From: DASTRU01 sp035761045
Lineage (GTDB): Bacteria > Pseudomonadota > Gammaproteobacteria > Burkholderiales > Burkholderiaceae_E
DNA: 17,698 nt
Direction of reading: 5' to 3'
Assembly (NCBI GenBank): GCA_035761045.1
Contig: DASTRU010000220.1
Coordinates: 1-17,698 of the forward strand
Shown here: piece after piece, positions 1-7,217 of the stretch
Layout of the letters: every line of letters begins with the position of its first letter
Numbering within the stretch: the stretch's first letter is position 1
Program-made: the position numbers and the translations under genes
The notes under the pieces: model-generated
Seen by the model: only the letters and a program-made list of their open reading frames with translations
What the model was told of the DNA's origin: nothing
Database searches by the model: none

Positions 1-154
1 ATACCTGGCAACCACGTCCGCGCACAAGGAATGCGGGTGCGTTGGCGGGATATTGGTCGTCGCCTTTCGCGTATGTATGACAGCCACCGGGAATAAGGCG
101 ATGAGCACGTTCGCGTAACTGTTGTTCGTCGAGAGATTGCGTAATGTCGGGCAT
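1..154 (-). CDS. Class-III aminotransferase, GSAM-like (5' part only)
   Basis: An ATG at 154 opens a frame of 51 complete codons running off the window edge without a stop. The start is well supported: a GAGG Shine-Dalgarno lies about 7 bases upstream, formed partly by the TGA stop of the preceding gene. The peptide begins MPDITQSLDEQQLRERAHRL and continues through IPGGCHTYAKGDDQYP to FLVRGRGCQV. That is the usual N-terminus of glutamate-1-semialdehyde-aminomutase-like, PLP-dependent aminotransferases (RA...PGG.H.Y.KG...P...P....GKG). The catalytic lysine and PLP site would lie outside the window. In polysaccharide loci such proteins usually act on sugars or small precursors, not in haem synthesis; that role is inferred from the neighbours. 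It lies 8 bases after the pyruvyltransferase gene, so it is probably co-transcribed. Confidence 0.8.
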   Translation of the reverse strand, partial: MPDITQSLDEQQLRERAHRLIPGGCHTYAKGDDQYPANAPAFLVRGRGCQV

Positions 155-162
155 GTGGAGCC

Positions 163-1305
163 TCATAAAGCGAGCGCGGCGGTCATGCGAGTAAAGACTT
201 CGTCGAGCGCGGCGCGCCAATGCGCGGTGCGAGCGCGTATGTGCTCGCGCATCGCGGTTTCGTGATGCAGCGTGTACTCAAGCCGAGCGACTAAACCGGT
301 AATGGATACGTCACGAAGGTCCATGCAGCATTGCGACAAATCAAGTTCAAGCATGAGCTGCGAAACCTTAGGCAACGGCGCGACCGCGACGACGGGTGTT
401 CCTGCAACGAAAGCAAGAATGGCACCGTGCAATCGCGATGCCAGCACGACGCGCGCGGCGCGCGCTTCTTGCAAATACGCATCCACGCCTTCGATATCGC
501 GAACCTCCCAGCGGCCATCGTAACGCTCGTCGATTAGCGCCGTGACGCGTTCCACGGCGCTGCGATCCATCTTGCTTTGCGTGCAGACGAACCGTACGCG
601 CAGTCCACGGTTCATCAACCAAATACTCGCGCTCGCGCATGCCGCGAAATACGGTTCGTCTTCCTCGGCGGCATCGTGTGTCCACGTCGCGGCCGCGATG
701 GGACTCACGATCGCGTAAGGTGCCGCGGGTAAATGCACGGGTGTTCGACCGTTGCGATCAAGCGTGAAGGCAAGATCGGGACACACTTCGCTTGGGGCTC
801 GTAAGCCTAACGTGCGTAAATGATCCAAGGTGCGCCAATCGCGAAACGCGCGATAACGAGCGCGTTTGAGCACGCTACCGACGAACAAGCGACTTAGGCG
901 AGTATCGATCCGGTCCAAACCCACGCCCAACACGGCCACCGGCACGCCACGCAAGGAGGCGCACCACGTCCACGCCCACAAGGAAAAGGGGTGACCCCAC
1001 GGCCCGCCCCAAAACTCGTCCAATTGCCCGCCGCCCGAGATGATCAACGCATCCAAGGTGCCGACGAACGCAAAAATCTTGGCGAGCGACAGGATGCGCG
1101 TGCCACAGGCGCGCCCTGAATGGGGTTCCAACGGAAAAGCCTGAATGCCATGCGTGCGTCGTGTGTCGTCGGGCTCGGGACAAATGCCAATCGGCTCGAT
1201 ATCGGCATCGTGCTTGCGCAAGCGTGCGATGACGGCGCCTTGAATCGCGGTATCACCGAGATTGCGGCTGGAGTAAGGTCCGAGCAACCCGACGCGTTTG
1301 GTCAT
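163..1305 (-). CDS. Polysaccharide pyruvyl transferase family protein
   Basis: Predicted 380-residue enzyme of the PF04230 family (CsaB/WcaK type), which transfers pyruvate from phosphoenolpyruvate to a sugar hydroxyl as a ketal, or acts as a glycan transferase of that fold. Visible marks are the N-terminal GPYSSRNLGDTAIQ (NLGD at residues 15-18), a central SGGGQLDEFWGG stretch, and the C-terminal SRLHG motif that binds the donor in this family. Length is normal. Start choice: the frame can be extended to a GTG at 1326, overlapping the upstream glycosyltransferase stop by 8 bases, but the family N-terminus begins right at the ATG at 1305 (MTKRVGLLGPY). Neither start has a strong Shine-Dalgarno. 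The protein is cytoplasmic with no signal peptide. It follows a GT2 gene and precedes an aminotransferase, so it probably decorates the repeat unit. Confidence 0.88.
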   Translation of the reverse strand: MTKRVGLLGPYSSRNLGDTAIQGAVIARLRKHDADIEPIGICPEPDDTRRTHGIQAFPLEPHSGRACGTRILSLAKIFAFVGTLDALIISGGGQLDEFWGGPWGHPFSLWAWTWCASLRGVPVAVLGVGLDRIDTRLSRLFVGSVLKRARYRAFRDWRTLDHLRTLGLRAPSEVCPDLAFTLDRNGRTPVHLPAAPYAIVSPIAAATWTHDAAEEDEPYFAACASASIWLMNRGLRVRFVCTQSKMDRSAVERVTALIDERYDGRWEVRDIEGVDAYLQEARAARVVLASRLHGAILAFVAGTPVVAVAPLPKVSQLMLELDLSQCCMDLRDVSITGLVARLEYTLHHETAMREHIRARTAHWRAALDEVFTRMTAALAL

Positions 1306-1318
1306 GGGCGCGCGATAC

Positions 1319-2224
1319 TTAAACACGCGAGACGGAACTAGTGCGCTCGCGCATGTCGCGCCATACGTCGCTCAAATCCCAAAACAAATGGTGCGCGGCG
1401 AATCCGAGCGCACGCAGTTTTTCGCGCAAGCTAATGCGCGCGGTGCAAATGCTGGCGAGGTAATCGCGATGCCGACGCAACGTCGAATGACGATTGGAGG
1501 ATGACGATTGCGGATTGAAAAACTCCTGCGCGGCCGCACCCTTCAACAATCGCGAGAATGTATTGCCTCCCATGCGCCGATATAGCAGCACTTCCGGCAG
1601 CAATACGAATTGACCAGCCAATGCAAGCTCGGCCATCAAGACTAAGTCGCCCGCGGGATAGGGCCGATCAAGCCCGGTGCGACGCAGTACGTCGAGGCGG
1701 ATCAAGCCGCTTTGCGCATTGTTGAGCGCCAAGGTGCGCACCAGGCGACGAAAACGATCACTCGCGCGGTCGTCGAGAATCGCGATGTCGCCTTGGTAAA
1801 TCGTCTCGTACCCGGTGTCTTCATCGACTAAGCAAGTATGGCCATGCGCGAGCACGGCGGTCGGGGCGCTTTCAAGCGCATGCACGCAACGTTCGAGAAA
1901 TCGTGGCGCGCACCAATCGTTACCCGATGCCCATTTGAAGTAACGGCCGCGCGCTTCGCCGACCACGAAGCTCCAATTGCGCGGCGCGCCAATGTTGGTG
2001 GATTGACGAATGACGCGTATTCGGTCGTCGCGACGCGCGAACTCGGCGCAAATCGCCTCGGTGCCATCGGTCGAGGCGTTATCGGACACGATGATTTCAA
2101 CATCGGACAACGTCTGCGCAAGCAATGACTCCAGCGCATGCGGCAAATAACGTTCAGCGTTGTAGACCGGCACGCCCACGCTGACGAGAGGCGTTCGAGA
2201 ACGATGGGACGAGACGGTATTCAT
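1319..2224 (-). CDS. Family 2 glycosyltransferase
   Basis: A 301-residue GT-A fold glycosyltransferase that would add one sugar to the growing lipid-linked oligosaccharide at the inner face of the inner membrane. It opens with the GT2 nucleotide-binding pattern PLVSVGVPVYNAERYL (from residue 12) and VEIIVSDNASTDGT (42-55). At the place of the metal-binding DxD/DDD motif it reads ASGNDW (99-104), so one acidic position is Asn. The C-terminal part (LLLPEVLLYRRMGGNTFSR region) matches the acceptor side of many GT2 enzymes. The start is ATG 2224, 12 bases after the PIG-L stop, with only a weak upstream Shine-Dalgarno. The stop overlaps the longest possible start of the pyruvyltransferase. Donor and acceptor sugars cannot be read from the sequence. 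Confidence 0.9.
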   Translation of the reverse strand: MNTVSSHRSRTPLVSVGVPVYNAERYLPHALESLLAQTLSDVEIIVSDNASTDGTEAICAEFARRDDRIRVIRQSTNIGAPRNWSFVVGEARGRYFKWASGNDWCAPRFLERCVHALESAPTAVLAHGHTCLVDEDTGYETIYQGDIAILDDRASDRFRRLVRTLALNNAQSGLIRLDVLRRTGLDRPYPAGDLVLMAELALAGQFVLLPEVLLYRRMGGNTFSRLLKGAAAQEFFNPQSSSSNRHSTLRRHRDYLASICTARISLREKLRALGFAAHHLFWDLSDVWRDMRERTSSVSRV

Positions 2225-2236
2225 CGCGTTAAAGGT

Positions 2237-2890
2237 TTAGAGAATGAGCTTGCGAGCATGAAAGGCTTCGGCGAAACCGCTGGGCGCGCGGCATTCGATG
2301 CCCCTTATGTACATCAAGCTTTCAAAGGTTTGAGTGGTAAACCACGCACGCGAGCGTTGCGTGCCGAAATGCTTCATTAAATGCGTGACCTTGCGACGCG
2401 CGATGCGCGCATCCAACGGCACATACGTATTCGGCTGGCCCAGATCGCCCTCGTACTTAGGAATTTCGTACTCGAGTACTAATTGATTGCGAAAGGTTTG
2501 CCAGGTGAGTTCCGCGATCGTGCGATGGTCTTGATGTCGATCTTCCAGGCGATGCGTCAGCACGATGTCCGGATCGCCGCCTTCCACGCGCAACTGCTCG
2601 AAGAAACGTTTTGCTCCCGCGTATTCGGCGGGTAAGTGACCGTCGGTGAATTCGCCCGTCACGATGTTGAGCGCGGCGGCGTTACGCAACAACGCGCGGG
2701 CGCTGCGCCGTGCTTCCACGGCGCGTTCGCCGTGCGCGCTTAATACGGCCCATGTCACGTGCAAGGGTTGTTCGCGCGCGAGCCATGTCAGCAATGTTCC
2801 CGCGCAACCAATTTCGATGTCGTCGCTATGCGCGCCCAAGCACAACACGCGCAAGGGTTGGTTGCTGGATGGGAAATCGAGTTTCAGCAT
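2237..2890 (-). CDS. PIG-L (LmbE-like) family deacetylase
   Basis: A 217-residue zinc-dependent N-deacetylase of the PIG-L/LmbE family, whose members remove acetyl groups from N-acetylated sugars or related compounds. The N-terminal metal motif reads LGAHSDDIEIGCAGT (HSDD at 21-24; most relatives have HPDD), and the second metal motif is HQDH at 119-122. Start choice: the frame extends 59 codons further upstream, but that stretch lies inside the quinoprotein gene and has no family similarity. ATG 2890 gives the typical N-terminus and overlaps the quinoprotein stop by 7 bases (ATGCTGA), so translation is probably coupled. No signal peptide is visible, so it should act in the cytoplasm, probably on a nucleotide sugar or lipid-linked glycan. 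In sugar clusters of this type its exact substrate is unknown. Confidence 0.9.
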   Translation of the reverse strand: MLKLDFPSSNQPLRVLCLGAHSDDIEIGCAGTLLTWLAREQPLHVTWAVLSAHGERAVEARRSARALLRNAAALNIVTGEFTDGHLPAEYAGAKRFFEQLRVEGGDPDIVLTHRLEDRHQDHRTIAELTWQTFRNQLVLEYEIPKYEGDLGQPNTYVPLDARIARRKVTHLMKHFGTQRSRAWFTTQTFESLMYIRGIECRAPSGFAEAFHARKLIL

Positions 2891-5028
2891 GTCGAGGTAC
2901 ACGCGCGTGTGGGAGAGGCCGTGATCGTGGCGCTTGGCGAACGTTCGTTGGTGGGAAGTGCAAAGGTAAATAACGCATGGCCGGCGATCACCGCCACGTG
3001 CTGACGACCATCGATCGCATACGTGATTGGTGGGCCTTTGATCGGCGCGCCCAAGCGCACCTGCCATAAGGTTTCACCGCTATCGGCGTCCAATGCGAAG
3101 AATCGGTCACGATGCGCGGCAAATACCAAGCCTGTATCGGTGGACAGAATTCCCGAGACGACGCGATGCACGTCGGCGATCCCACGCTCGAGGTCGACCG
3201 ACCACCGAATGGAGCCGTCGCGTGTATCGACCGCCTTGATCATCGCGGCCGCGGGATGCCCAGCCGCGTATTGATGCGTGCCGCCCAAGGCTTTGCTGCC
3301 ATTGCGCTCAAGATCGGGATCGTCATGAAAGAAGATGCTGGCGGAATCGACGGCGGGCACGAAGACAAGTCCGCGCTTGGCGTCGAACGATGGGGGCCAC
3401 CAGTTGGTGCCGCCGGTCACCGAAGGCCAGACCAACGTGCCGTTTCGACTCGGCCGGGATTCGCGGCGAATCTTGGGGCGGCCGCGTTCGTCGAAGCCAT
3501 CGTTCCAGGTTTGCTTGACGAACGGTTGCGCGTAGAGGAATTCACCACTCGCGCGATCCAGCGCGTAGAAAAATCCGTTGCGATTGGCTTGTAAAACGGC
3601 CGGGCGTTTATTGCCGCGCCATTCGATGTCGGCCAAGACCGGCAATTGCACCGCGTCCCAATCGTGTTCATCGCCGGGGGTGAACTGGTAGTGCCAACGC
3701 AACTTACCGGTTTTAGCATGCAGCGCGACGATGCTGTTGGAGTAAAGATTGTCGCCGGGGCGTAAATCGCGTTGATAAACGGGGGAAGGTCCGCCCACGC
3801 CCCAATACACAAGATCCAATTCAGGGTCATACGAGCCGGTGGCCCAAGGCGGGGCGCCGCCCCGCTTCCACGAATCGCCCTCCCAGCTTTCGTGTCCCGG
3901 CGTGCCGGGCCCGGGCACCGTATGGAAGCGCCACAACTGCCGACCATCGCGCACGGCAAGCGCGGTGATCGCGCCTCGTATCCCGAACCCGCCACCCGCG
4001 ACGCCGACGATGACTTTGTCATCGAACGCGAGCGGCGCTCCGGTGATCGAGTAACCCTCGCTCCACTCGGCGATCTTCACCTCCCAACGCTTGCGGCCGG
4101 TGAGCGCGTCGAGCGCCACGACCTTGGCATCCAAGGTCGCGACCACGACGGTGTCACCCAATACCGCCACGCCGCGATTAGGTTGACCACAGCACAACGG
4201 TAGCGACGACGGCACGGGCCGTTGGTAATGCCACAGACGACTGCCTGTTTTTGCATCGAGTGCGACCACGCCCTCGGGCGATTCGGTCACGAACATGATG
4301 CCGTCCGCGACGATGGGCGTGGCTTCAAGCGACACATCGCTACCGCGCAATTGCGCCGCCCATTGCATGCGCAACGATTGAATATTGGATGGATTGATTT
4401 GCGCGAGCGCGCTATGCCGATGCCCGCTCAAGGTGCCGGCGTACGTCAGCCACTCCGATGGATGTTGTTGTGCATGCACAAGTGTTTCGGGCGACACATC
4501 GAAACGTCCGAGCTTTTGGCCGTATTTCTCGGCGGCGGCCCGCGCGCCGACGCGGCGCAGCCAGGCATGCACTTCCCATACTTCGGATTCGCTGATTTTT
4601 TGTTCACTCATCGCGGTGCCCGGGCGCCCCCATTTCACCGTCGAGAAGAACGCCCAATCCGACTTACCCGCGACCGACGCCACTAAATCGGGGCCGCTTT
4701 GCCCGCGCCCGGTTTCGCCGTGGCAATGCGCGCAACTGCGTCCATACACCAACGCGCCGCGCTCCATCGCATCGCTTTCTTCAAGCCGATTCACGATCTC
4801 GGCGTTGGCGTTCGGATTAATCGCGAGATTGGCGAGATACACCGGGCTGCCCGGTACCAACCACCGCACGAAATCCTTCACCGGCAGCTCGGGCAGATGA
4901 CCCCGCAATTTGTAATAGATGACGCGAGCACGCCACTCCAGCACTTCAACGTTGAAGACCGCGACAACGAAGCCAATCAACGCCGCGAGCACGACGCCGA
5001 AGAAAAACGGTAGCAAGCGTTGCTTCAT
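2884..5028 (-). CDS. Membrane-anchored cytochrome c / PQQ-type quinoprotein dehydrogenase-like protein
   Basis: A 714-residue protein numbered here from ATG 5028 (a GTG one codon earlier is also possible). Residues 5-27 form one transmembrane helix with a positive N-terminus, placing the rest in the periplasm. Residues about 85-165 form a small cytochrome c domain with haem site CAHCH (99-103) and a likely axial Met140 (GTAM). Residues about 190-690 are a PQQ-type beta-propeller with repeated ALDA.TG..LW blades, the vicinal cysteine pair CC (279-280) followed by NRG, the PGDNLYSNSIVAL blade, TPGDEHDWD (450-458) and RNG (483-485), all as in quinoprotein alcohol/sugar dehydrogenases. Typical enzymes carry the haem domain at the C-terminus or not at all. 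The two positions expected to hold calcium ligands read GGGFGIRG (347 Gly instead of Glu) and GVGGPSP (413 Gly instead of Asn). The substrate is unknown. The gene sits 18 bases after the nucleotidyltransferase and is coupled to PIG-L. Confidence 0.85.
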   Translation of the reverse strand: MKQRLLPFFFGVVLAALIGFVVAVFNVEVLEWRARVIYYKLRGHLPELPVKDFVRWLVPGSPVYLANLAINPNANAEIVNRLEESDAMERGALVYGRSCAHCHGETGRGQSGPDLVASVAGKSDWAFFSTVKWGRPGTAMSEQKISESEVWEVHAWLRRVGARAAAEKYGQKLGRFDVSPETLVHAQQHPSEWLTYAGTLSGHRHSALAQINPSNIQSLRMQWAAQLRGSDVSLEATPIVADGIMFVTESPEGVVALDAKTGSRLWHYQRPVPSSLPLCCGQPNRGVAVLGDTVVVATLDAKVVALDALTGRKRWEVKIAEWSEGYSITGAPLAFDDKVIVGVAGGGFGIRGAITALAVRDGRQLWRFHTVPGPGTPGHESWEGDSWKRGGAPPWATGSYDPELDLVYWGVGGPSPVYQRDLRPGDNLYSNSIVALHAKTGKLRWHYQFTPGDEHDWDAVQLPVLADIEWRGNKRPAVLQANRNGFFYALDRASGEFLYAQPFVKQTWNDGFDERGRPKIRRESRPSRNGTLVWPSVTGGTNWWPPSFDAKRGLVFVPAVDSASIFFHDDPDLERNGSKALGGTHQYAAGHPAAAMIKAVDTRDGSIRWSVDLERGIADVHRVVSGILSTDTGLVFAAHRDRFFALDADSGETLWQVRLGAPIKGPPITYAIDGRQHVAVIAGHALFTFALPTNERSPSATITASPTRACTSTC

Positions 5029-5046
5029 CACCTGGTCCGCGACGCG

Positions 5047-5826
5047 CTAATTTTTCTTCCACACCGCCCACGGACATTCACCCCGACCGTCCATGCGATC
5101 GAAGGTGATCTTGTCCTTGAAGGTGTCCATCGATTGCCAAAAACCGTTGTAGTGCCGCACGGCGAGCTTGCGTTGCTCGATCAGGCGCGCGAACGGTTTC
5201 TCGACAAGCTCATCGCCGTCCTCGATGACATCGAAGATGCCTTGCCGCAAACAAAAGAATCCACCATTGATCCAAAAATCAGTATCGCGAATTTGGCCGA
5301 ACCCGGTGACTAAACCGTTGGGATCGGCTTGCACCGAATGAAAACTTTGCGCGGTGCGCACGGCCACGAAGCTTGCCGTCGCATCGCTTTTTTTAAACGC
5401 GGCGACGTGCTCATCAAGCGGTAAATCGGAAAGACCATCGGCGTAATTCGCGAGAAACATCTCCTCGCCTTCGAGAAACTTGCGCACCTTCAATAAGCGT
5501 TGGCCGATATTGGAATGCAAGCCGGTGTCCACGAAGGTAATGCGCCAATCATCGATATCGCTTGAAAGCATTTCGATCTTGCGACCACCGCCACTCATGA
5601 CGAAGTCGTTGGACATGCATTCGTTATAGCGAAGGAAGTATTCGCGAATCATGTCGCCGCGATACCCGAGCGCCAACACGAAGTCCTTATGACCAAAGTG
5701 CGCGTAGTAGCGCATGAGGTGCCACAAAATAGGCCGCACGCCGATGTTGACCAACGGCTTAGGAATCGTGTCGGAATGCTCGCGCAAGCGCGTGCCAAGT
5801 CCACCACAAAACAACACAACCTTCAT
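5047..5826 (-). CDS. Sugar-1-phosphate nucleotidyltransferase, RfbF-like (glucose-1-phosphate cytidylyltransferase family)
   Basis: A 259-residue cytoplasmic nucleotidyltransferase that would activate a hexose 1-phosphate to an NDP-sugar. It shows the signature FCGGLGTRLRE (6-16) with PKPLVNIG (22-29), RPILWHLMRYY, a YADGLSD stretch (128-134) whose Asp130 matches the RfbF metal ligand, WINGGFF (185-191) and FWQSMDT (229-235) whose Asp234 matches the second metal ligand. Overall length and order match Salmonella RfbF. The EKP motif expected before INGGFF is absent: the sequence there is GFGQIRDTDFW. This marks a separate subfamily, so CTP and glucose-1-phosphate specificity is only a family-based guess. 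ATG 5826 overlaps the preceding stop as ATGA, with CAGGAG about 8 bases upstream. No CDP-glucose 4,6-dehydratase gene lies nearby in the window. Confidence 0.85.
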   Translation of the reverse strand: MKVVLFCGGLGTRLREHSDTIPKPLVNIGVRPILWHLMRYYAHFGHKDFVLALGYRGDMIREYFLRYNECMSNDFVMSGGGRKIEMLSSDIDDWRITFVDTGLHSNIGQRLLKVRKFLEGEEMFLANYADGLSDLPLDEHVAAFKKSDATASFVAVRTAQSFHSVQADPNGLVTGFGQIRDTDFWINGGFFCLRQGIFDVIEDGDELVEKPFARLIEQRKLAVRHYNGFWQSMDTFKDKITFDRMDGRGECPWAVWKKN

Positions 5827-7217
5827 CCTTGAATCTCCTGCTGGGGCATGTCGTGATCTTCGTCAATGGGCGCGACGAGGCCCGCCGCGATAAGCGCGCG
5901 CGCGGCCGCTTCGATGGACGCGCGAGGCAATCCCGATTTGGCGGCAATGTCCGCCACGCCGTGCGTGCCATCAGATTGATTGAGCACCCACAGCAACGCG
6001 TGTTCGAACTCACCAGGGCTCGTGCCGCCCGTGCTGCGAAATAACCCCCGCTTTCCTAACCGCGGTTCGCCCACCGGCGCGAGATTGCGCAAACGACGAT
6101 TACCGTCGAGCGTGGCAAAGATGCGCATCAATGCATCGAGCGATTGCGCGTATGCATCGGGGTCGAGTAAGTCGAGGTTGTCGGCCGAGGTGTGGTACTG
6201 GGCGAAGGCGTCATGCCCAGAGCGGCTTAGGCGGCCGAACGCCAAGTCAACGCCAGGCGAGCAAAACTGTCGCTCGTCATAGCCGTAGGGCGAAAAGTCT
6301 TCGATGCGCGCGTGCTCATCCAATGAACGGACAACCGCGGCGCTAATCGCATCGATCTCGGTGTCGCCACGCCGGCTGCGCTTGAACGTGAGCGGCCCCG
6401 AATCGGCGAGCGATCCGATCGAGAGCCCAGCGCGCACGCGCGGCAATACGTCCGCATTGCGCGCGATCCACGTAATGGCTCCAATCGTTCCGGGCGCGAA
6501 TACAAAACGGTAGGTGAGATGCGGCGTTTGACGCGCGATTTCTTGCACAAGCACGGCGGCGGCCGCGATGCCGCTTGCGTTGTCATTGCATAAAGACGGA
6601 TGACATACGTGCGTGAATATCAATACTTCTTGCGCACTGCGCCCGCGAATCACGCATTCACCGTACGTTAAATGTCCGGGTTCGAGCGTGGTGTCCACGA
6701 CCACGTCGTATTCACCTTCGGGAAGCGTGTCGAGTTGGCGTTGGCTTAAACAAAAGCCCCATGCCTCGCGCCAATAACTCGTGCGGTAGGGAATCCAATC
6801 CGGTTGATCGGGCCGCGTGAATAAGTGCGCGCGCAATGCGTCGAGCGTCATGCGCGCGCGCACCGGCACCGAGTAACTCATGAGGTGCAGGTTATTAGCA
6901 TTGAAGTCGACGACGCGTCGGCCCGACATGTCGGCGATATACGCGTCACGGACATTCCATTCGCGTGGCACTTCCCAATCGAGCACCGGAGTGCCGCTGG
7001 GTACTTCGTGATTGACGAGTGGGATGTACCGCGCGACATGCGCCAACGTTTCGCGCACGCCGTTGCCGGTGATGCTTCGGCAAATCGGAAACAACGCATG
7101 CACGAGTTCAGTCGCGCGCGCCGCCATGCGTGGCGGATCATCGAGAACGCCTAATGCGCGACCAACGCCAAGCACGTCCTCGGCGGAGGTAACGGGCGTT
7201 GGCGCGCTGGCGTTCAT
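5823..7217 (-). CDS. DUF2172/DUF4910 M28-like aminopeptidase with C-terminal winged helix
   Basis: A 464-residue cytoplasmic protein of a family often found in polysaccharide loci. The N-terminal part has the family stretch FPICRSITGNGVRETL (43-58). The zinc-peptidase (M28-like) core shows HVCHPSLCNDNASG (203-216), APGTIGAITWI (241-251), YDERQFCSPGVDL (313-325) and YHTSADN (341-347), which supply candidate metal-binding His and Asp residues. The canonical M28 glutamate pair is replaced by the GTIGAI loop, as in other members known to me. An inserted DUF2172 domain (about 75-175) and a C-terminal winged-helix domain (about 400-450, HALLWVLNQSDGTHGVADIA) complete the usual architecture. Start: the frame begins with GTG-ATG; ATG 7217 shares one base with the GT4 stop (TGATG), typical of coupling. 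Its real substrate in glycan synthesis is unknown. Confidence 0.87.
   Translation of the reverse strand: MNASAPTPVTSAEDVLGVGRALGVLDDPPRMAARATELVHALFPICRSITGNGVRETLAHVARYIPLVNHEVPSGTPVLDWEVPREWNVRDAYIADMSGRRVVDFNANNLHLMSYSVPVRARMTLDALRAHLFTRPDQPDWIPYRTSYWREAWGFCLSQRQLDTLPEGEYDVVVDTTLEPGHLTYGECVIRGRSAQEVLIFTHVCHPSLCNDNASGIAAAAVLVQEIARQTPHLTYRFVFAPGTIGAITWIARNADVLPRVRAGLSIGSLADSGPLTFKRSRRGDTEIDAISAAVVRSLDEHARIEDFSPYGYDERQFCSPGVDLAFGRLSRSGHDAFAQYHTSADNLDLLDPDAYAQSLDALMRIFATLDGNRRLRNLAPVGEPRLGKRGLFRSTGGTSPGEFEHALLWVLNQSDGTHGVADIAAKSGLPRASIEAAARALIAAGLVAPIDEDHDMPQQEIQG

Noticed and set aside
2891..3067. 59-codon N-terminal extension of the PIG-L protein
   Set aside because: It overlaps the end of the quinoprotein gene in another frame and lacks family similarity; the ATGCTGA overlap start is better.
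3112..3594. 160-codon plus-strand frame inside the quinoprotein gene
   Set aside because: It lies fully opposite a gene with clear domains and its peptide has no recognisable motif; antisense open frames are common in GC-rich DNA.
4335..4348. GCGCGGTAGCGATG on the minus strand, similar to the ops/RfaH element
   Set aside because: It is inside the quinoprotein coding sequence, not in a leader, and matches the ops consensus only partly.
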